Shown: piece after piece, positions 1-7,196 of the stretch | Layout: each line of letters opens with the position of its first letter | Numbering within the stretch: the stretch's first letter is position 1 | From: Haliea sp. | GTDB taxonomy: Bacteria; Pseudomonadota; Gammaproteobacteria; Pseudomonadales; Halieaceae | Direction: 5' to 3' | Assembly (NCBI GenBank): GCA_002862465.1 | Contig: PKDD01000010.1 | Location: forward strand, 1 to 34,278 | Length of the DNA stretch: 34,278 nt | Position numbers and translations under genes: made by a program | Notes under the pieces: model-generated | Database searches by the model: none | What the model saw: only the letters and a program-made list of their open reading frames with translations | Told to the model about the DNA's origin: nothing

Positions 1-244
1 CATTAATCAAACGGCTATAGCTAAGGCCATTAGCACGAGACTGCGCATTGATGCGCGTGATCCAAAGCGCGCGAAACTGACGCTTGCGCTGACGACGATC
101 CCGGTAGGCATACTGGCCCGCCTTAGTCACCGCTTGTTTAGCGACCCGAAAAATACGGCTGCGCGCTCCGTAATAACCTTTGGCCTGTTTCAAGACTTTT
201 TTATGGCGCCTCCGCGCCACTACACCTCGTTTTACGCGAGCCAT
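1..244 (-). CDS. rplT: 50S ribosomal protein L20 (3' end outside window)
   Basis: L20 binds 23S rRNA early in 50S assembly. The visible 81 residues start [16 protein letters not shown] and are very basic, with the family segment [18 protein letters not shown] and then [20 protein letters not shown]. The C-terminal third runs off the left edge. It follows rpmI by 31 bases on the same strand, the usual infC-rpmI-rplT order. In E. coli L20 represses translation of rpmI and rplT by binding the mRNA; I did not identify the equivalent operator here. Identity is certain from sequence and context. Confidence 0.97.
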   Translation of the reverse strand, partial: MARVKRGVVARRRHKKVLKQAKGYYGARSRIFRVAKQAVTKAGQYAYRDRRQRKRQFRALWITRINAQSRANGLSYSRLIN

Positions 245-275
245 AATTGCTCTCCCTAATTATCCAATAGAATGA

Positions 276-470
276 TTACTTAGCACGCATCATACGATCA
301 ATAAGAACGACATCGTTCTTATGGATCAAAGAAGTACCACGCAACTGACGCTTACGCTTGGTAGTCATCTTGGTTAGGATGTGACTCTTATGGGCGCTCT
401 TACGCTTGTATCCGCCAGCAGTTTTCTTAAACCGCTTGGCAGCACCGCTGTGAATTTTTGCTTTTGGCAT
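276..470 (-). CDS. rpmI: 50S ribosomal protein L35
   Basis: A 64-residue basic protein of the large ribosomal subunit, of the usual L35 length, beginning [20 protein letters not shown] and ending in DRMMRAK. The open frame can be extended two codons to a TTG at 474-476, but the ATG at 468-470 gives the canonical N-terminus. That ATG has a GGAG ribosome-binding site (plus-strand CTCC at 480-483) nine bases upstream. It lies 59 bases after infC and 31 bases before rplT, in the standard translation-factor operon. Confidence 0.97.
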   Translation of the reverse strand: MPKAKIHSGAAKRFKKTAGGYKRKSAHKSHILTKMTTKRKRQLRGTSLIHKNDVVLIDRMMRAK

Positions 471-529
471 AATCAAATACTCCGCATTTGAACGTTAATA
501 ATTAAAGACACTAGGGCATTCACAGGCCG

Positions 530-1069
530 CTAGTTCTTCTTCTTCTTGGGGGCAATAACCATAGTGAGTTGTCGGCCTTCCATTTTCGGGAATTGCTCGA
601 CAGCACCCAACTCGGCCAGGTCAACTTCTACTCGCTTGAGTAGCTCCATGCCAATTTCCTGGTGGGCCATTTCACGACCGCGAAATCGCAGCGTAACTTT
701 GGCCTTATCGCCATTTTCTAGGAAACGAATCAGGTTGCGTAGTTTTACCTGATAATCTCCATCCTCCGTCCCTGGACGAAACTTCATTTCTTTAACTTGT
801 GTGCGCTTCTGCTTCTTTCTTTGAGCAGCTTTTTGTTTCTTGATCTCAAAAACAAACTTACCGTAATCCATCAGCTTACAAACTGCTGGATCGGAATCAG
901 CGATGAGCACTAAATCCATACTCGCCGCTTCCGCCGCTGCCAATGCCTCTTTCAAAGACACAATTCCTACTTGCTCACCCTCGGCTCCGACCAGACGTAA
1001 TGGGTCCGCCGTGATCTGATCATTAATAATCGCCTTTTTACTGGATCCTTTGCCGCTATCTTTCTTAAT
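530..1069 (-). CDS. infC: Translation initiation factor IF-3, AUU start
   Basis: IF-3 binds the 30S subunit, blocks premature joining of 50S and checks start-codon pairing. The 179-residue frame has the N-domain ([15 protein letters not shown], then [18 protein letters not shown]), a lysine/arginine-rich linker and the C-domain ([27 protein letters not shown]). The first in-frame ATG-type start (GTG at 959-961) would remove most of the N-domain. An ATT at 1067-1069 restores it, preceded by GGAG with a seven-base spacer inside the end of thrS. The thrS stop TAG (1071-1073) is one base away. In E. coli infC also starts at AUU, which lets IF-3 repress its own synthesis; the same control is inferred here. 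Confidence 0.93.
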   Translation of the reverse strand: MKKDSGKGSSKKAIINDQITADPLRLVGAEGEQVGIVSLKEALAAAEAASMDLVLIADSDPAVCKLMDYGKFVFEIKKQKAAQRKKQKRTQVKEMKFRPGTEDGDYQVKLRNLIRFLENGDKAKVTLRFRGREMAHQEIGMELLKRVEVDLAELGAVEQFPKMEGRQLTMVIAPKKKKN

Positions 1070-1070
1070 A

Positions 1071-2996
1071 CTAATTCTCCATTGTCATGCGACCGCGAGA
1101 CACAACATCGTTGCTAAGGTGCTCAATGAACGCGCCGAGGTCCATGGTTCCAAGATCCTCGCCACGACGAGCACGCACGGCGACCGTCTGTGTTTCGACT
1201 TCTTTGTCCCCTACCACTAGCAGGTACGGAACCTTCTGAATTGTGTGCTCGCGGATTTTAAAGCCGATTTTTTCATTTCTCAAGTCCGAAATGACCCTAA
1301 AACCCCCGTTATTCAAGGAATCTTCCACATTTTGGGCATATTCCGACTGTTTGTCGGTAATATTGACCACAACGACCTGTGTCGGCGCCAGCCAGGTAGG
1401 GAAGACGCCTTCATAATGCTCAATCAAAATCCCGATGAAGCGCTCAAATGAGCCCAGCACAGCCCGGTGCAACATAACGGGCACCTGACGACTACCATCC
1501 TCTGCTACATACTGCGCGTCGAGACGCGCCGGCATCGAAAAATCGACCTGTATCGTTCCCAACTGCCAAACACGCCCGATACAGTCTTTCAGAGAAAATT
1601 CGATTTTTGGACCATAAAAAGCGCCCTCCCCCGGCAGTTCCTGCCAGACAAGATTCTGCGCATCAAGCGCATCCGCCAACGCTTTTTCTGATCGATCCCA
1701 GTCTGCATCCGTACCTACTCGCTGCTCTGGCCTCGTGGATAAACGGTAAATCACTTCACTAAATCCAAAGTCCTCATAGACGGTATGAAGTAAATCAATA
1801 AAGGCTGAGACCTCCGGCTGAATTTGTTCCTCTGTGCAAAAAATATGGGCATCATCTTGCACAAACCCGCGCACCCGCATAATTCCGTGCAGAGAACCCG
1901 ACGGCTCATTGCGATGACAAGATCCGAACTCCGCTAATCGAAGAGGCAAATCGCGGTAGGACTTCAGTCCTTGATTAAACACCTGCACATGACAGGGACA
2001 GTTCATAGGCTTTACTGCAAAGTCCCGATCTTCAGACTTAAGCATAAACATGTCATCGCCAAACTTTTCCGCATGCCCGGATTTCTCCCATAAGGAAAGA
2101 TCGACTAACTGAGGGGTTTTAATCTCCAGATAACCACTTTCTTGCTGCGCCTTGCGCATATACTGCTCGATGGTTTGATAAATGCTCCACCCGGCCGGAT
2201 GCCAAAAGACCATCCCCGGCGCTTCTTCTTGTGTATGAAATAACCCTAGCTTCTTGGCAATTTTTCGATGATCGCGTTTTTCAGCTTCTTGTATGCGGTT
2301 CAGATATTGCTTGAGTTGTTTTTTACTGGCCCAAGCGGTTCCATAAATTCGCTGCAGCATTTCGTTGTTTGAATCGCCGCGCCAGTAAGCTCCAGCAACT
2401 TTTGTCAATTTGAAGGCTTTCAGCTTTCCGGTGCTAGGAACATGTGGACCGCGGCAAAGATCACCCCAAGCGCCCTGTGTATATAACGAAATCTCTTCGC
2501 CTTCGGGCAACGCCTCAATAATCTGAACCTTATAGTTCTCGCCCATATTGCGGAATGTGTCTATGGCCTTTTCGCGGCTCATCACCCTCCTCTGCACAGG
2601 CAGATCACGCGCCGCGAGCTCTTCCATCCGTTCTTCGATGCTTTCTAAATCTTGAGGTGTAAATTTGTGGCCAGTGGCGAAATCATAATAGAAGCCGTCG
2701 TCTATCACTGGGCCAATGGTGACTTGCACCCCCGGAAAGAGTTCCTGCACCGCCATCGCGAGCAAATGCGCGGCAGAGTGCCGAATGATCTCCAGACCCG
2801 CGTCATCACGATCGGTGATTATGGCAATGTTGGCATCACGCTCGAGGACGTAGGAGGTATCTACCTCTTGGCCATCCACAATGCCACCTAATGCAGCTTT
2901 TGCTAAACCCGGACCGATATCAACGGCAACGTCATGCAGGGATATAGCATGGTCGAAAATTCGTTGACTGCCATCAGGCAAAGTAATAACCGGCAT
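1071..2996 (-). CDS. thrS: Threonyl-tRNA synthetase
   Basis: Charges tRNA-Thr with threonine and edits mischarged serine. The 641-residue length matches E. coli ThrRS (642). In order: N-terminal TGS domain ([15 protein letters not shown]), editing domain with [11 protein letters not shown], class II catalytic core and C-terminal anticodon-binding domain. Visible catalytic features are the zinc-binding cysteine in NCPCHV, the histidine of motif 2 ([17 protein letters not shown]) and [13 protein letters not shown] in motif 3. The frame extends 11 codons upstream, but ATG 2994-2996 has AAGGAA (3002-3007) at good spacing and gives the family N-terminus. First gene of thrS-infC-rpmI-rplT. Its leader contains operator-like stem-loops, annotated separately. 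Confidence 0.97.
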   Translation of the reverse strand: MPVITLPDGSQRIFDHAISLHDVAVDIGPGLAKAALGGIVDGQEVDTSYVLERDANIAIITDRDDAGLEIIRHSAAHLLAMAVQELFPGVQVTIGPVIDDGFYYDFATGHKFTPQDLESIEERMEELAARDLPVQRRVMSREKAIDTFRNMGENYKVQIIEALPEGEEISLYTQGAWGDLCRGPHVPSTGKLKAFKLTKVAGAYWRGDSNNEMLQRIYGTAWASKKQLKQYLNRIQEAEKRDHRKIAKKLGLFHTQEEAPGMVFWHPAGWSIYQTIEQYMRKAQQESGYLEIKTPQLVDLSLWEKSGHAEKFGDDMFMLKSEDRDFAVKPMNCPCHVQVFNQGLKSYRDLPLRLAEFGSCHRNEPSGSLHGIMRVRGFVQDDAHIFCTEEQIQPEVSAFIDLLHTVYEDFGFSEVIYRLSTRPEQRVGTDADWDRSEKALADALDAQNLVWQELPGEGAFYGPKIEFSLKDCIGRVWQLGTIQVDFSMPARLDAQYVAEDGSRQVPVMLHRAVLGSFERFIGILIEHYEGVFPTWLAPTQVVVVNITDKQSEYAQNVEDSLNNGGFRVISDLRNEKIGFKIREHTIQKVPYLLVVGDKEVETQTVAVRARRGEDLGTMDLGAFIEHLSNDVVSRGRMTMEN

Positions 2997-3015
2997 TGCT
3001 GTTCCTTTTTCAGTG

Positions 3016-3036
3016 GTGACCCCTACCAAAGGCCAC
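3016..3036 (-). promoter_or_regulatory. thrS leader stem-loop mimicking the tRNA-Thr anticodon arm
   Basis: On the thrS mRNA, bases -40 to -20 from the ATG form a seven-pair stem (two G-U pairs) closing a seven-base loop UUGGUAG. The loop places U before GGU, the anticodon of tRNA-Thr(GGU), followed by a purine, just as in a real anticodon loop. In E. coli ThrRS represses its own mRNA by binding an operator hairpin just upstream of the ribosome-binding site; that hairpin also imitates the anticodon arm, but with CGU. Size, position and loop agree with this mechanism. The function is inferred; only the pairing and loop are seen. Confidence 0.68.
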
Positions 3037-3074
3037 TTGATTTTTTAATTTGACTACTTTTTCACACCAATAGC

Positions 3075-3094
3075 TCGGCTAGCAATCTTGCCGA
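3075..3094 (-). promoter_or_regulatory. Second upstream stem-loop of the thrS leader
   Basis: Minus-strand TCGGC (3090-3094) pairs perfectly with GCCGA (3075-3079) around a ten-base loop, 79 to 98 bases upstream of the thrS start. An A/T-rich stretch of 38 bases likely to be unpaired separates it from the anticodon-like hairpin. In E. coli the thrS operator has a second, distal stem-loop that contacts the other synthetase subunit, and this element is in a comparable place. The stem is short, so the assignment is tentative. Confidence 0.4.
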
Positions 3095-3129
3095 CCGCAC
3101 TATTTCTTGCTGCATATGCCATAAATCTG

Positions 3130-3146
3130 GGGCACATATTGTGCCC
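3130..3146. repeat. Perfect 17-base palindrome between uvrB and thrS
   Basis: GGGCACA, a three-base centre, then TGTGCCC. It lies 46 bases after the uvrB stop and about 134 bases before the thrS start. There is no T-run on either side, so a classical terminator is unlikely. It could be a protein-binding site near a thrS promoter or a simple mRNA hairpin ending uvrB transcripts. Confidence 0.5.
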
Positions 3147-3192
3147 GATTGAGTGATAAATTGCTACAGTTGATCAGGCTTAACCTTAGCCA

Positions 3193-5223
3193 CTAACCGA
3201 CAAAAGCCAGTTGCTTGATTTCCGCTAACTGATCTCGCATCGCCGCCGCATCCTCAAATTCGAGATTTTTTGCGTGCTCATGCATTTGCGCTTCTAGCTG
3301 CTTGAGCTTGCGCGCAAGCGCAGCGGGCGCAAGCTTGGCGATATCGGCACTATAGGCTGCCCTAGATTCGGCTACTTTTCTGGCCTTATCCTTTCCTCTA
3401 GTAGGCATAAGCCGCGAGCCTTCCATAATATCCTGCACAGATTTCTCGATACCGGTGGGTGTAATATTGTGCGCTTCATTGTGCGCAAGTTGCAGGTTCC
3501 TCCGACGATCGGTTTCGGCAACGGCACGCTCCATTGAGCCCGTCATCTTGTCTGCATAGAGAATCGATCTCCCGTTGATGTGCCGAGCCGCACGCCCCAT
3601 AGTCTGTATTAGAGACCGCTCAGAACGCAAAAAGCCCTCTTTGTCAGCATCAAGAATCGCGACCAACGACACCTCGGGCATGTCCAGCCCCTCACGTAAA
3701 AGGTTGATGCCCACCAAAACATCAAACACCCCTAGGCGCAGATCGCGAATAATTTCGACACGTTCTACGGTCTCGATATCTGAATGCAGATAGCGCACTC
3801 GCACATCGTGTTCACCCAAGTACTCAGTCAGGTCCTCCGACATCCGTTTGGTAAGCGTCGTCACTAACACCCGCTCACCCCGCCCTACCACTAGGCGTAT
3901 TTCCGCCAATAAATCATCTACCTGAGTCGTTGCAGGGCGCACTTCTATGGTTGGGTCTACTAGGCCCGTGGGGCGCACCACCTGCTCTATTATGTTTCCC
4001 GCTTTGTCCGCCTCATAAGGTCCTGGCGTAGCCGAAACAAAGACTAGCTGCGACACTAAGGCTTCCCATTCGTCGAAGCGTAGCGGACGGTTGTCCAGCG
4101 CGGATGGCAGGCGAAAACCATATTCCACCAGCGTTTCCTTGCGTGATCGATCGCCTTTGTACATCGCTCCAATTTGGGGAATACTGGCGTGAGACTCATC
4201 GACAATTACCAGTGCGTCATCCGGCAGGTACTCGAATAACGTCGGCGGCGCCTGTCCCTGCGCGCGACCGGAGAGATAGCGGGAATAATTTTCGATACCA
4301 GTGCAATAGCCCAGTTCCCGGATCATTTCCACATCGTAACGCGTGCGCTGTTCAATACGCTGCGCCTCTACCAGTTTGTTATTGTCTTTAAGCTGTTTCA
4401 GACGCTGCTCCAGCTCTTCTTCAATATGCACCACGGCATCAAGCATAACGTCCCGAGGCGTCACGTAGTGGCTCTTAGGATAGATCGTCACCCGCGGTAC
4501 TTTGCTATCAATGACGCCGGTTAGCGGGTCAAACCAGCTTATATTCTCCACTTCCCGATCGTACAATTCGATGCGCACCGCATTTTGCTCTGAGTCTGCA
4601 GGGAATACATCGAGAACATCACCCCGCACCCGGTAAGTGCCGCGGTGAAAATCCACATCATTTCTCGTGTATTGCAAATCCGCCAATTGGCGCAGAATAT
4701 CCCGTTGGTCGACGATCTCGCCTCGGGACAAATGAATCAGCATTTTGAAATAAGATTTAGGGTCTCCCAAGCCGTAGATAGCAGACACCGTAGCCACAAC
4801 TAAACAATCGCTGCGCTCCAGCAGTGCCTTGGTAGCCGACAGGCGCATCTGCTCGATATGTTCGTTAACGGAAGCATCCTTCTCTATGAAGGTATCAGAC
4901 GAGGGAACATACGCTTCAGGCTGGTAGTAATCGTAATAAGACACGAAATACTCCACCGCATTTTGCGGAAAGAACTCTTTGAACTCACCGTACAACTGCG
5001 CCGCCAATGTCTTATTGTGAGCCATCACAATTGTTGGACGCTGCAACTGCTCAACCACATGGGCCATGGTGAAGGTTTTTCCTGACCCCGTAACGCCCAG
5101 TAGAGTCTGTGCCGCCAGCCCCGCCCTGGCCCCCTCTACCAACTGTTGGATCGCCTTTGGCTGATCCCCTGCGGGCTGAAAATTGGATTCAACCTTGAAG
5201 CGCCTTGACACGTGACTAAACAC
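3193..5223 (-). CDS. uvrB: UvrABC excision nuclease subunit B
   Basis: UvrB is the damage-verifying helicase subunit of nucleotide excision repair, passing DNA from UvrA to UvrC. The 676 residues (E. coli 673) show Walker A GVTGSGKT at 43-50, the DNA-probing beta-hairpin [10 protein letters not shown] near 96-105, the Walker B/DESH box, helicase motifs ([15 protein letters not shown]) and the C-terminal UVR motif that contacts UvrC ([18 protein letters not shown]). The start chosen is GTG at 5221-5223; no strong ribosome-binding site is visible, and a GTG four codons in is possible. Unlike E. coli, I find no CTGT-N8-ACAG LexA box in the 140 bases upstream. Confidence 0.97.
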   Translation of the reverse strand: MFSHVSRRFKVESNFQPAGDQPKAIQQLVEGARAGLAAQTLLGVTGSGKTFTMAHVVEQLQRPTIVMAHNKTLAAQLYGEFKEFFPQNAVEYFVSYYDYYQPEAYVPSSDTFIEKDASVNEHIEQMRLSATKALLERSDCLVVATVSAIYGLGDPKSYFKMLIHLSRGEIVDQRDILRQLADLQYTRNDVDFHRGTYRVRGDVLDVFPADSEQNAVRIELYDREVENISWFDPLTGVIDSKVPRVTIYPKSHYVTPRDVMLDAVVHIEEELEQRLKQLKDNNKLVEAQRIEQRTRYDVEMIRELGYCTGIENYSRYLSGRAQGQAPPTLFEYLPDDALVIVDESHASIPQIGAMYKGDRSRKETLVEYGFRLPSALDNRPLRFDEWEALVSQLVFVSATPGPYEADKAGNIIEQVVRPTGLVDPTIEVRPATTQVDDLLAEIRLVVGRGERVLVTTLTKRMSEDLTEYLGEHDVRVRYLHSDIETVERVEIIRDLRLGVFDVLVGINLLREGLDMPEVSLVAILDADKEGFLRSERSLIQTMGRAARHINGRSILYADKMTGSMERAVAETDRRRNLQLAHNEAHNITPTGIEKSVQDIMEGSRLMPTRGKDKARKVAESRAAYSADIAKLAPAALARKLKQLEAQMHEHAKNLEFEDAAAMRDQLAEIKQLAFVG

Positions 5224-5313
5224 CAGAGATAAAAAAATGAAACGGTATTATCGACTAGATACCATTGAATTGCAGCCGTTATTCAACCGCATGTTACATT
5301 CAATAATTAGCAG

Positions 5314-5342
5314 TTGACCGTGTCGCCGCGCATCATTATTAT
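5314..5342 (+). promoter_or_regulatory. Sigma-70 promoter of tRNA-Asn
   Basis: TTGACC (5314-5319), a 17-base spacer and TATTAT (5337-5342), followed at once by the G/C-rich discriminator ACGCGCCG. The predicted transcription start near 5349 is about 17 bases before the mature tRNA. G/C-rich discriminators are typical of stable-RNA promoters under stringent control; that regulation is inferred. Confidence 0.75.
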
Positions 5343-5365
5343 ACGCGCCGAAAAGATCATATTAT

Positions 5366-5441
5366 TCCGCCTTAGCTCAGTTGGTAGAGCAATTGACTGT
5401 TAATCAATGGGTCGCTGGTTCGAGCCCAGCAGGCGGAGCCA
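5366..5441 (+). tRNA. tRNA-Asn(GTT), CCA encoded
   Basis: A full cloverleaf of 76 bases. The acceptor TCCGCCT pairs with AGGCGGA, the D-arm is AGCTCAGTTGGTAGAGC, the anticodon loop is CTGTTAA with GTT, and the T-arm is CTGGTTCGAGCCCAG. The 3' CCA (5439-5441) is encoded. It is read on the plus strand, divergent from uvrB. I looked for a second copy of the tRNA 3' end that would mark an integrated element and saw none in the window. Confidence 0.97.
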
Positions 5442-5549
5442 TTTTTATCCCAATATCAATCACTTATAAACTTTCTACTTTCCTGTATGTTTGCTCTGTG
5501 TTCACTTGTGTCCTATACGTGTCAACGCGCCCATGCGTATAGACATGGT

Positions 5550-5926
5550 TTATTTAGCTTTAGAGTCAACTGCAGGCAGCACTCTGGGGGCGTCCACCGC
5601 ACCAGCCACTATTGCTAAAAAAGTCTGAATTGTGCTCTACCTTCTGTGGTCAAGTGGATTGACCGGAAGCGAGGATCAGCGTCATCCGCGCGGAGCACGA
5701 CAAAACACTTTTCCGGAGTCAATGCCAAAACTTCTAGCATTCCTGCTGATGAAACTCTGACCGGTTCCCATGATCTTCGCTAGCTGTTGCATGTGAAGAC
5801 CCTCCACGGGGCTGCTCGTCCGGCGTAAGCAGCATCTGTACTGCTTGGGTTTTCACTAGATAATTGCTCGAAGGTATTCCGGCCCACTATTAATAACAGG
5901 GCTTGTGTCTCCTTTAATCTTTTCAT
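5550..5926 (-). pseudogene. Frameshifted MarR-like transcription regulator remnant
   Basis: No open frame spans this stretch, but pieces in successive minus-strand frames line up in MarR order. It begins at ATG 5924-5926 with GGAGGAG just upstream and reads MKRLKETQALLLIVGRN. After a frame change comes TQAVQMLLTPDEQP, then a helix-turn-helix-like LHMQQLAKIMGTGQSFISRN. The recognisable wing and C-terminal helix entry follow (RADDADPRFRSIHLTTEGR), then a final frame ending in TAA at 5550-5552. The string LTxEGR after an Asp/Arg-rich wing is characteristic of MarR proteins. About 125 codons with at least three frame changes. Homology was judged by eye, so another small HTH family is possible. 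Confidence 0.5.
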
Positions 5927-5937
5927 GTCTCCTCCAC

Positions 5938-5967
5938 TTGCGTAGCGTAATAAAAATGTCTACGCAA
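5938..5967. promoter_or_regulatory. Palindromic operator-like site upstream of the MarR-like remnant
   Basis: Perfect eight-base inverted arms, TTGCGTAG (5938-5945) and CTACGCAA (5960-5967), with a 14-base A/T-rich centre. The site ends 11 bases before the start codon of the MarR-like remnant. MarR regulators commonly bind A/T-centred palindromes overlapping their own promoters. On the plus side a strong GGAAGGAG (5986-5993) follows, but no convincing gene does, as if a divergent partner had been lost. Confidence 0.5.
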
Positions 5968-6075
5968 TGAGTATTGATCAATGTGGAAGGAGTATTTAAT
6001 TGTTTCTCGCGGATCATCATCACAGGCGAGCACCTTCGAGCAGCGTAACTCCGCCACTATTACTAGCATACATCT

Positions 6076-6477
6076 CTAAAAATCATGCTTCTTGCTCGCC
6101 ACTATCTTATCAGCTCGGCTCTGCAGATGCTTTTTTTCACGAAGAAAATCGAATCCATCGTCAGCCACTGCACTGGTTGCTACCGTTCCCTTTTTATTAA
6201 TATGCGCCTTGCCCACACTCTGCGCTCGACTATTTTGCCCCGCAATCATATAGACCATATAAAGCAACACCGTAGCCGCGAGCGCGGCCCACTTAAGAAT
6301 GTAGGACCAAACTAAAAACGAATGGTCACCCGAACGCTCAGAATAATCCAGATACTCGCTATGAAAAGTATGTATCGCAACCACCAACACAGAAAGCGCC
6401 AGCAGACCTCGCCAACGCGGCTTCAGCCATAGCAGCAGCGAGCTAATCAAGGTGAACTTTAACAGTTGATTTAGCAT
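6076..6477 (-). CDS. Hypothetical small membrane protein
   Basis: I do not recognise this 133-residue protein. The N-terminal half is strongly hydrophobic, with likely membrane segments near residues 5-18, 24-38 and 59-81. A histidine/acidic loop (HTFHSEYLDYSERSGDH) lies between the second and third. The last 50 residues are charged and soluble. It starts at ATG 6475-6477, three bases after the stop of the preceding 76-residue gene, which points to co-transcription and coupled translation; no strong ribosome-binding site of its own is visible. No motif suggests a function. Confidence 0.65.
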   Translation of the reverse strand: MLNQLLKFTLISSLLLWLKPRWRGLLALSVLVVAIHTFHSEYLDYSERSGDHSFLVWSYILKWAALAATVLLYMVYMIAGQNSRAQSVGKAHINKKGTVATSAVADDGFDFLREKKHLQSRADKIVASKKHDF

Positions 6478-6480
6478 AAA

Positions 6481-6711
6481 CTAACTTAAGCCCAGCGCAA
6501 TGAGCAATGCCACTGCAGCAGATTGCTTCAAATTTGTCTTTACATTGTCCTCTTCAGCCCTGACGACAATCTCAATTTCATCTTCCGTGAAATCTTCAAA
6601 CGGCTTCTGAGAAAGCGCAATTTTAACTTTTGCCTGCGTAATCGCCCGCTCTCGGATTTTAGAGCGATAACGATTTATCAAGCCATCCTTTACCTCACCG
6701 ATTTTTTTCAT
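6481..6711 (-). CDS. Hypothetical protein with charged body and hydrophobic C-terminal tail
   Basis: Unrecognised, 76 residues. The first 60 are charged and probably helical (MKKIGEVKDGLINRYRSK, then EDFTEDEIEIVVRAEEDN). The end, SAAVALLIALGLS, is hydrophobic and could be a short C-terminal membrane anchor. AGGAGGA lies about 14 bases before the ATG, further than ideal, and the ATG overlaps the stop of a possible 25-codon frame, so coupled translation may set the start. It is followed after three bases by a membrane protein on the same strand, and the two probably form one unit. Confidence 0.65.
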   Translation of the reverse strand: MKKIGEVKDGLINRYRSKIRERAITQAKVKIALSQKPFEDFTEDEIEIVVRAEEDNVKTNLKQSAAVALLIALGLS

Positions 6712-6785
6712 AAGCCAGAATGCTTCCTCCTATGCTTTATCTCCCACTCGGCAGTCAACCATTGGGCACCGTTAACGTCTTTCAT
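6708..6785 (-). CDS. Possible 25-residue leader peptide
   Basis: A short frame from ATG 6783-6785 with GGAGGGTG immediately upstream, reading MKDVNGAQWLTAEWEIKHRR and five further residues (KHSGL). Its TGA (6708-6710) overlaps the ATG of the 76-residue gene. The good ribosome-binding site and the overlap suggest a coupled small gene or leader. Alternatively it is a chance frame, or the 5' part of the downstream gene split by a frameshift. Nothing indicates a function. Confidence 0.3.
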   Translation of the reverse strand: MKDVNGAQWLTAEWEIKHRRKHSGL

Positions 6786-6909
6786 CACCCTCCACTATAG
6801 CATTACCAAATTTAGAGCGTTATTAACAGCCGTGCAATCTTTGATTAAGCCTCGCGTTTCAAGCGTACCCATCAGACCATCATCGCGACTAAATACTCAT
6901 CATGCGATT

Positions 6910-6953
6910 CTCGATAGAGACTTTACGAAGGTCTCCACCCTTTCTCTATCGAG
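6910..6953. repeat. Interrupted inverted repeat with 11-base perfect arms
   Basis: CTCGATAGAGA (6910-6920) and TCTCTATCGAG (6943-6953) are exact reverse complements. Inside, AAGG (6928-6931) pairs with CCTT (6939-6942) around a seven-base loop, leaving a seven-base bulge on one side. No T-run follows directly, so this is not a standard terminator. It could be a structured leader, an operator, or a small mobile-element remnant. Confidence 0.6.
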
Positions 6954-7138
6954 TGGCTAGACTCGATTTTTAGCGATTAAACAGTAATTGCATCGTTTCC
7001 AACGGTGGGGCTGATCGCTATCAACGGAGGTGCATCGGCCTGGGTATAGCCTGCTAGGCTAGTCACATACCACATACCTCATTTTTGGCTTATTCATAGC
7101 ACAGTATTTTTATATCTCGACTTAGGGCTAAAAACACA

Positions 7139-7144
7139 TATAAT
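7139..7144 (+). promoter_or_regulatory. -10 box for the beta-helix/cytochrome gene
   Basis: A perfect TATAAT 52 bases before the ATG, in an A/T-rich context. No good -35 hexamer is seen at 16-18 bases (the nearest match is weak), so an activator or an alternative promoter may be involved. AGGAG (7185-7189) precedes the start codon at good spacing. Confidence 0.45.
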
Positions 7145-7196
7145 ATGTAGGGATATAAACATAACAAATAACTGCTGAACTTTCAGGAGAAGCAAG

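Larger units (their letters stand above)
6786..7196. other. Intergenic region between divergent transcription units
   Basis: About 410 bases with no credible gene. It must hold the promoter for the minus-strand small genes (not clearly recognised) and the promoter and leader of the plus-strand lipoprotein gene. It also contains a long interrupted hairpin at 6910-6953. The plus-strand frame crossing 6523-6960 is antisense to the 76-residue gene and has no coding character. Confidence 0.6.

Noticed and set aside
5223-5360. Possible LexA (SOS) box upstream of uvrB
   Set aside because: I searched for CTGT-N8-ACAG and close variants and found none convincing.
5366-6075. Integrated element at tRNA-Asn
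   Set aside because: There is no integrase frame, no phage genes and no second copy of the tRNA 3' end in the window. The region fits decay of a regulator better.
6523-6960. 145-codon plus-strand frame
   Set aside because: It is antisense to the 76-residue gene and continues into hairpin-containing intergenic DNA. It has no ribosome-binding site and an implausible composition rich in Ser, Phe and His.
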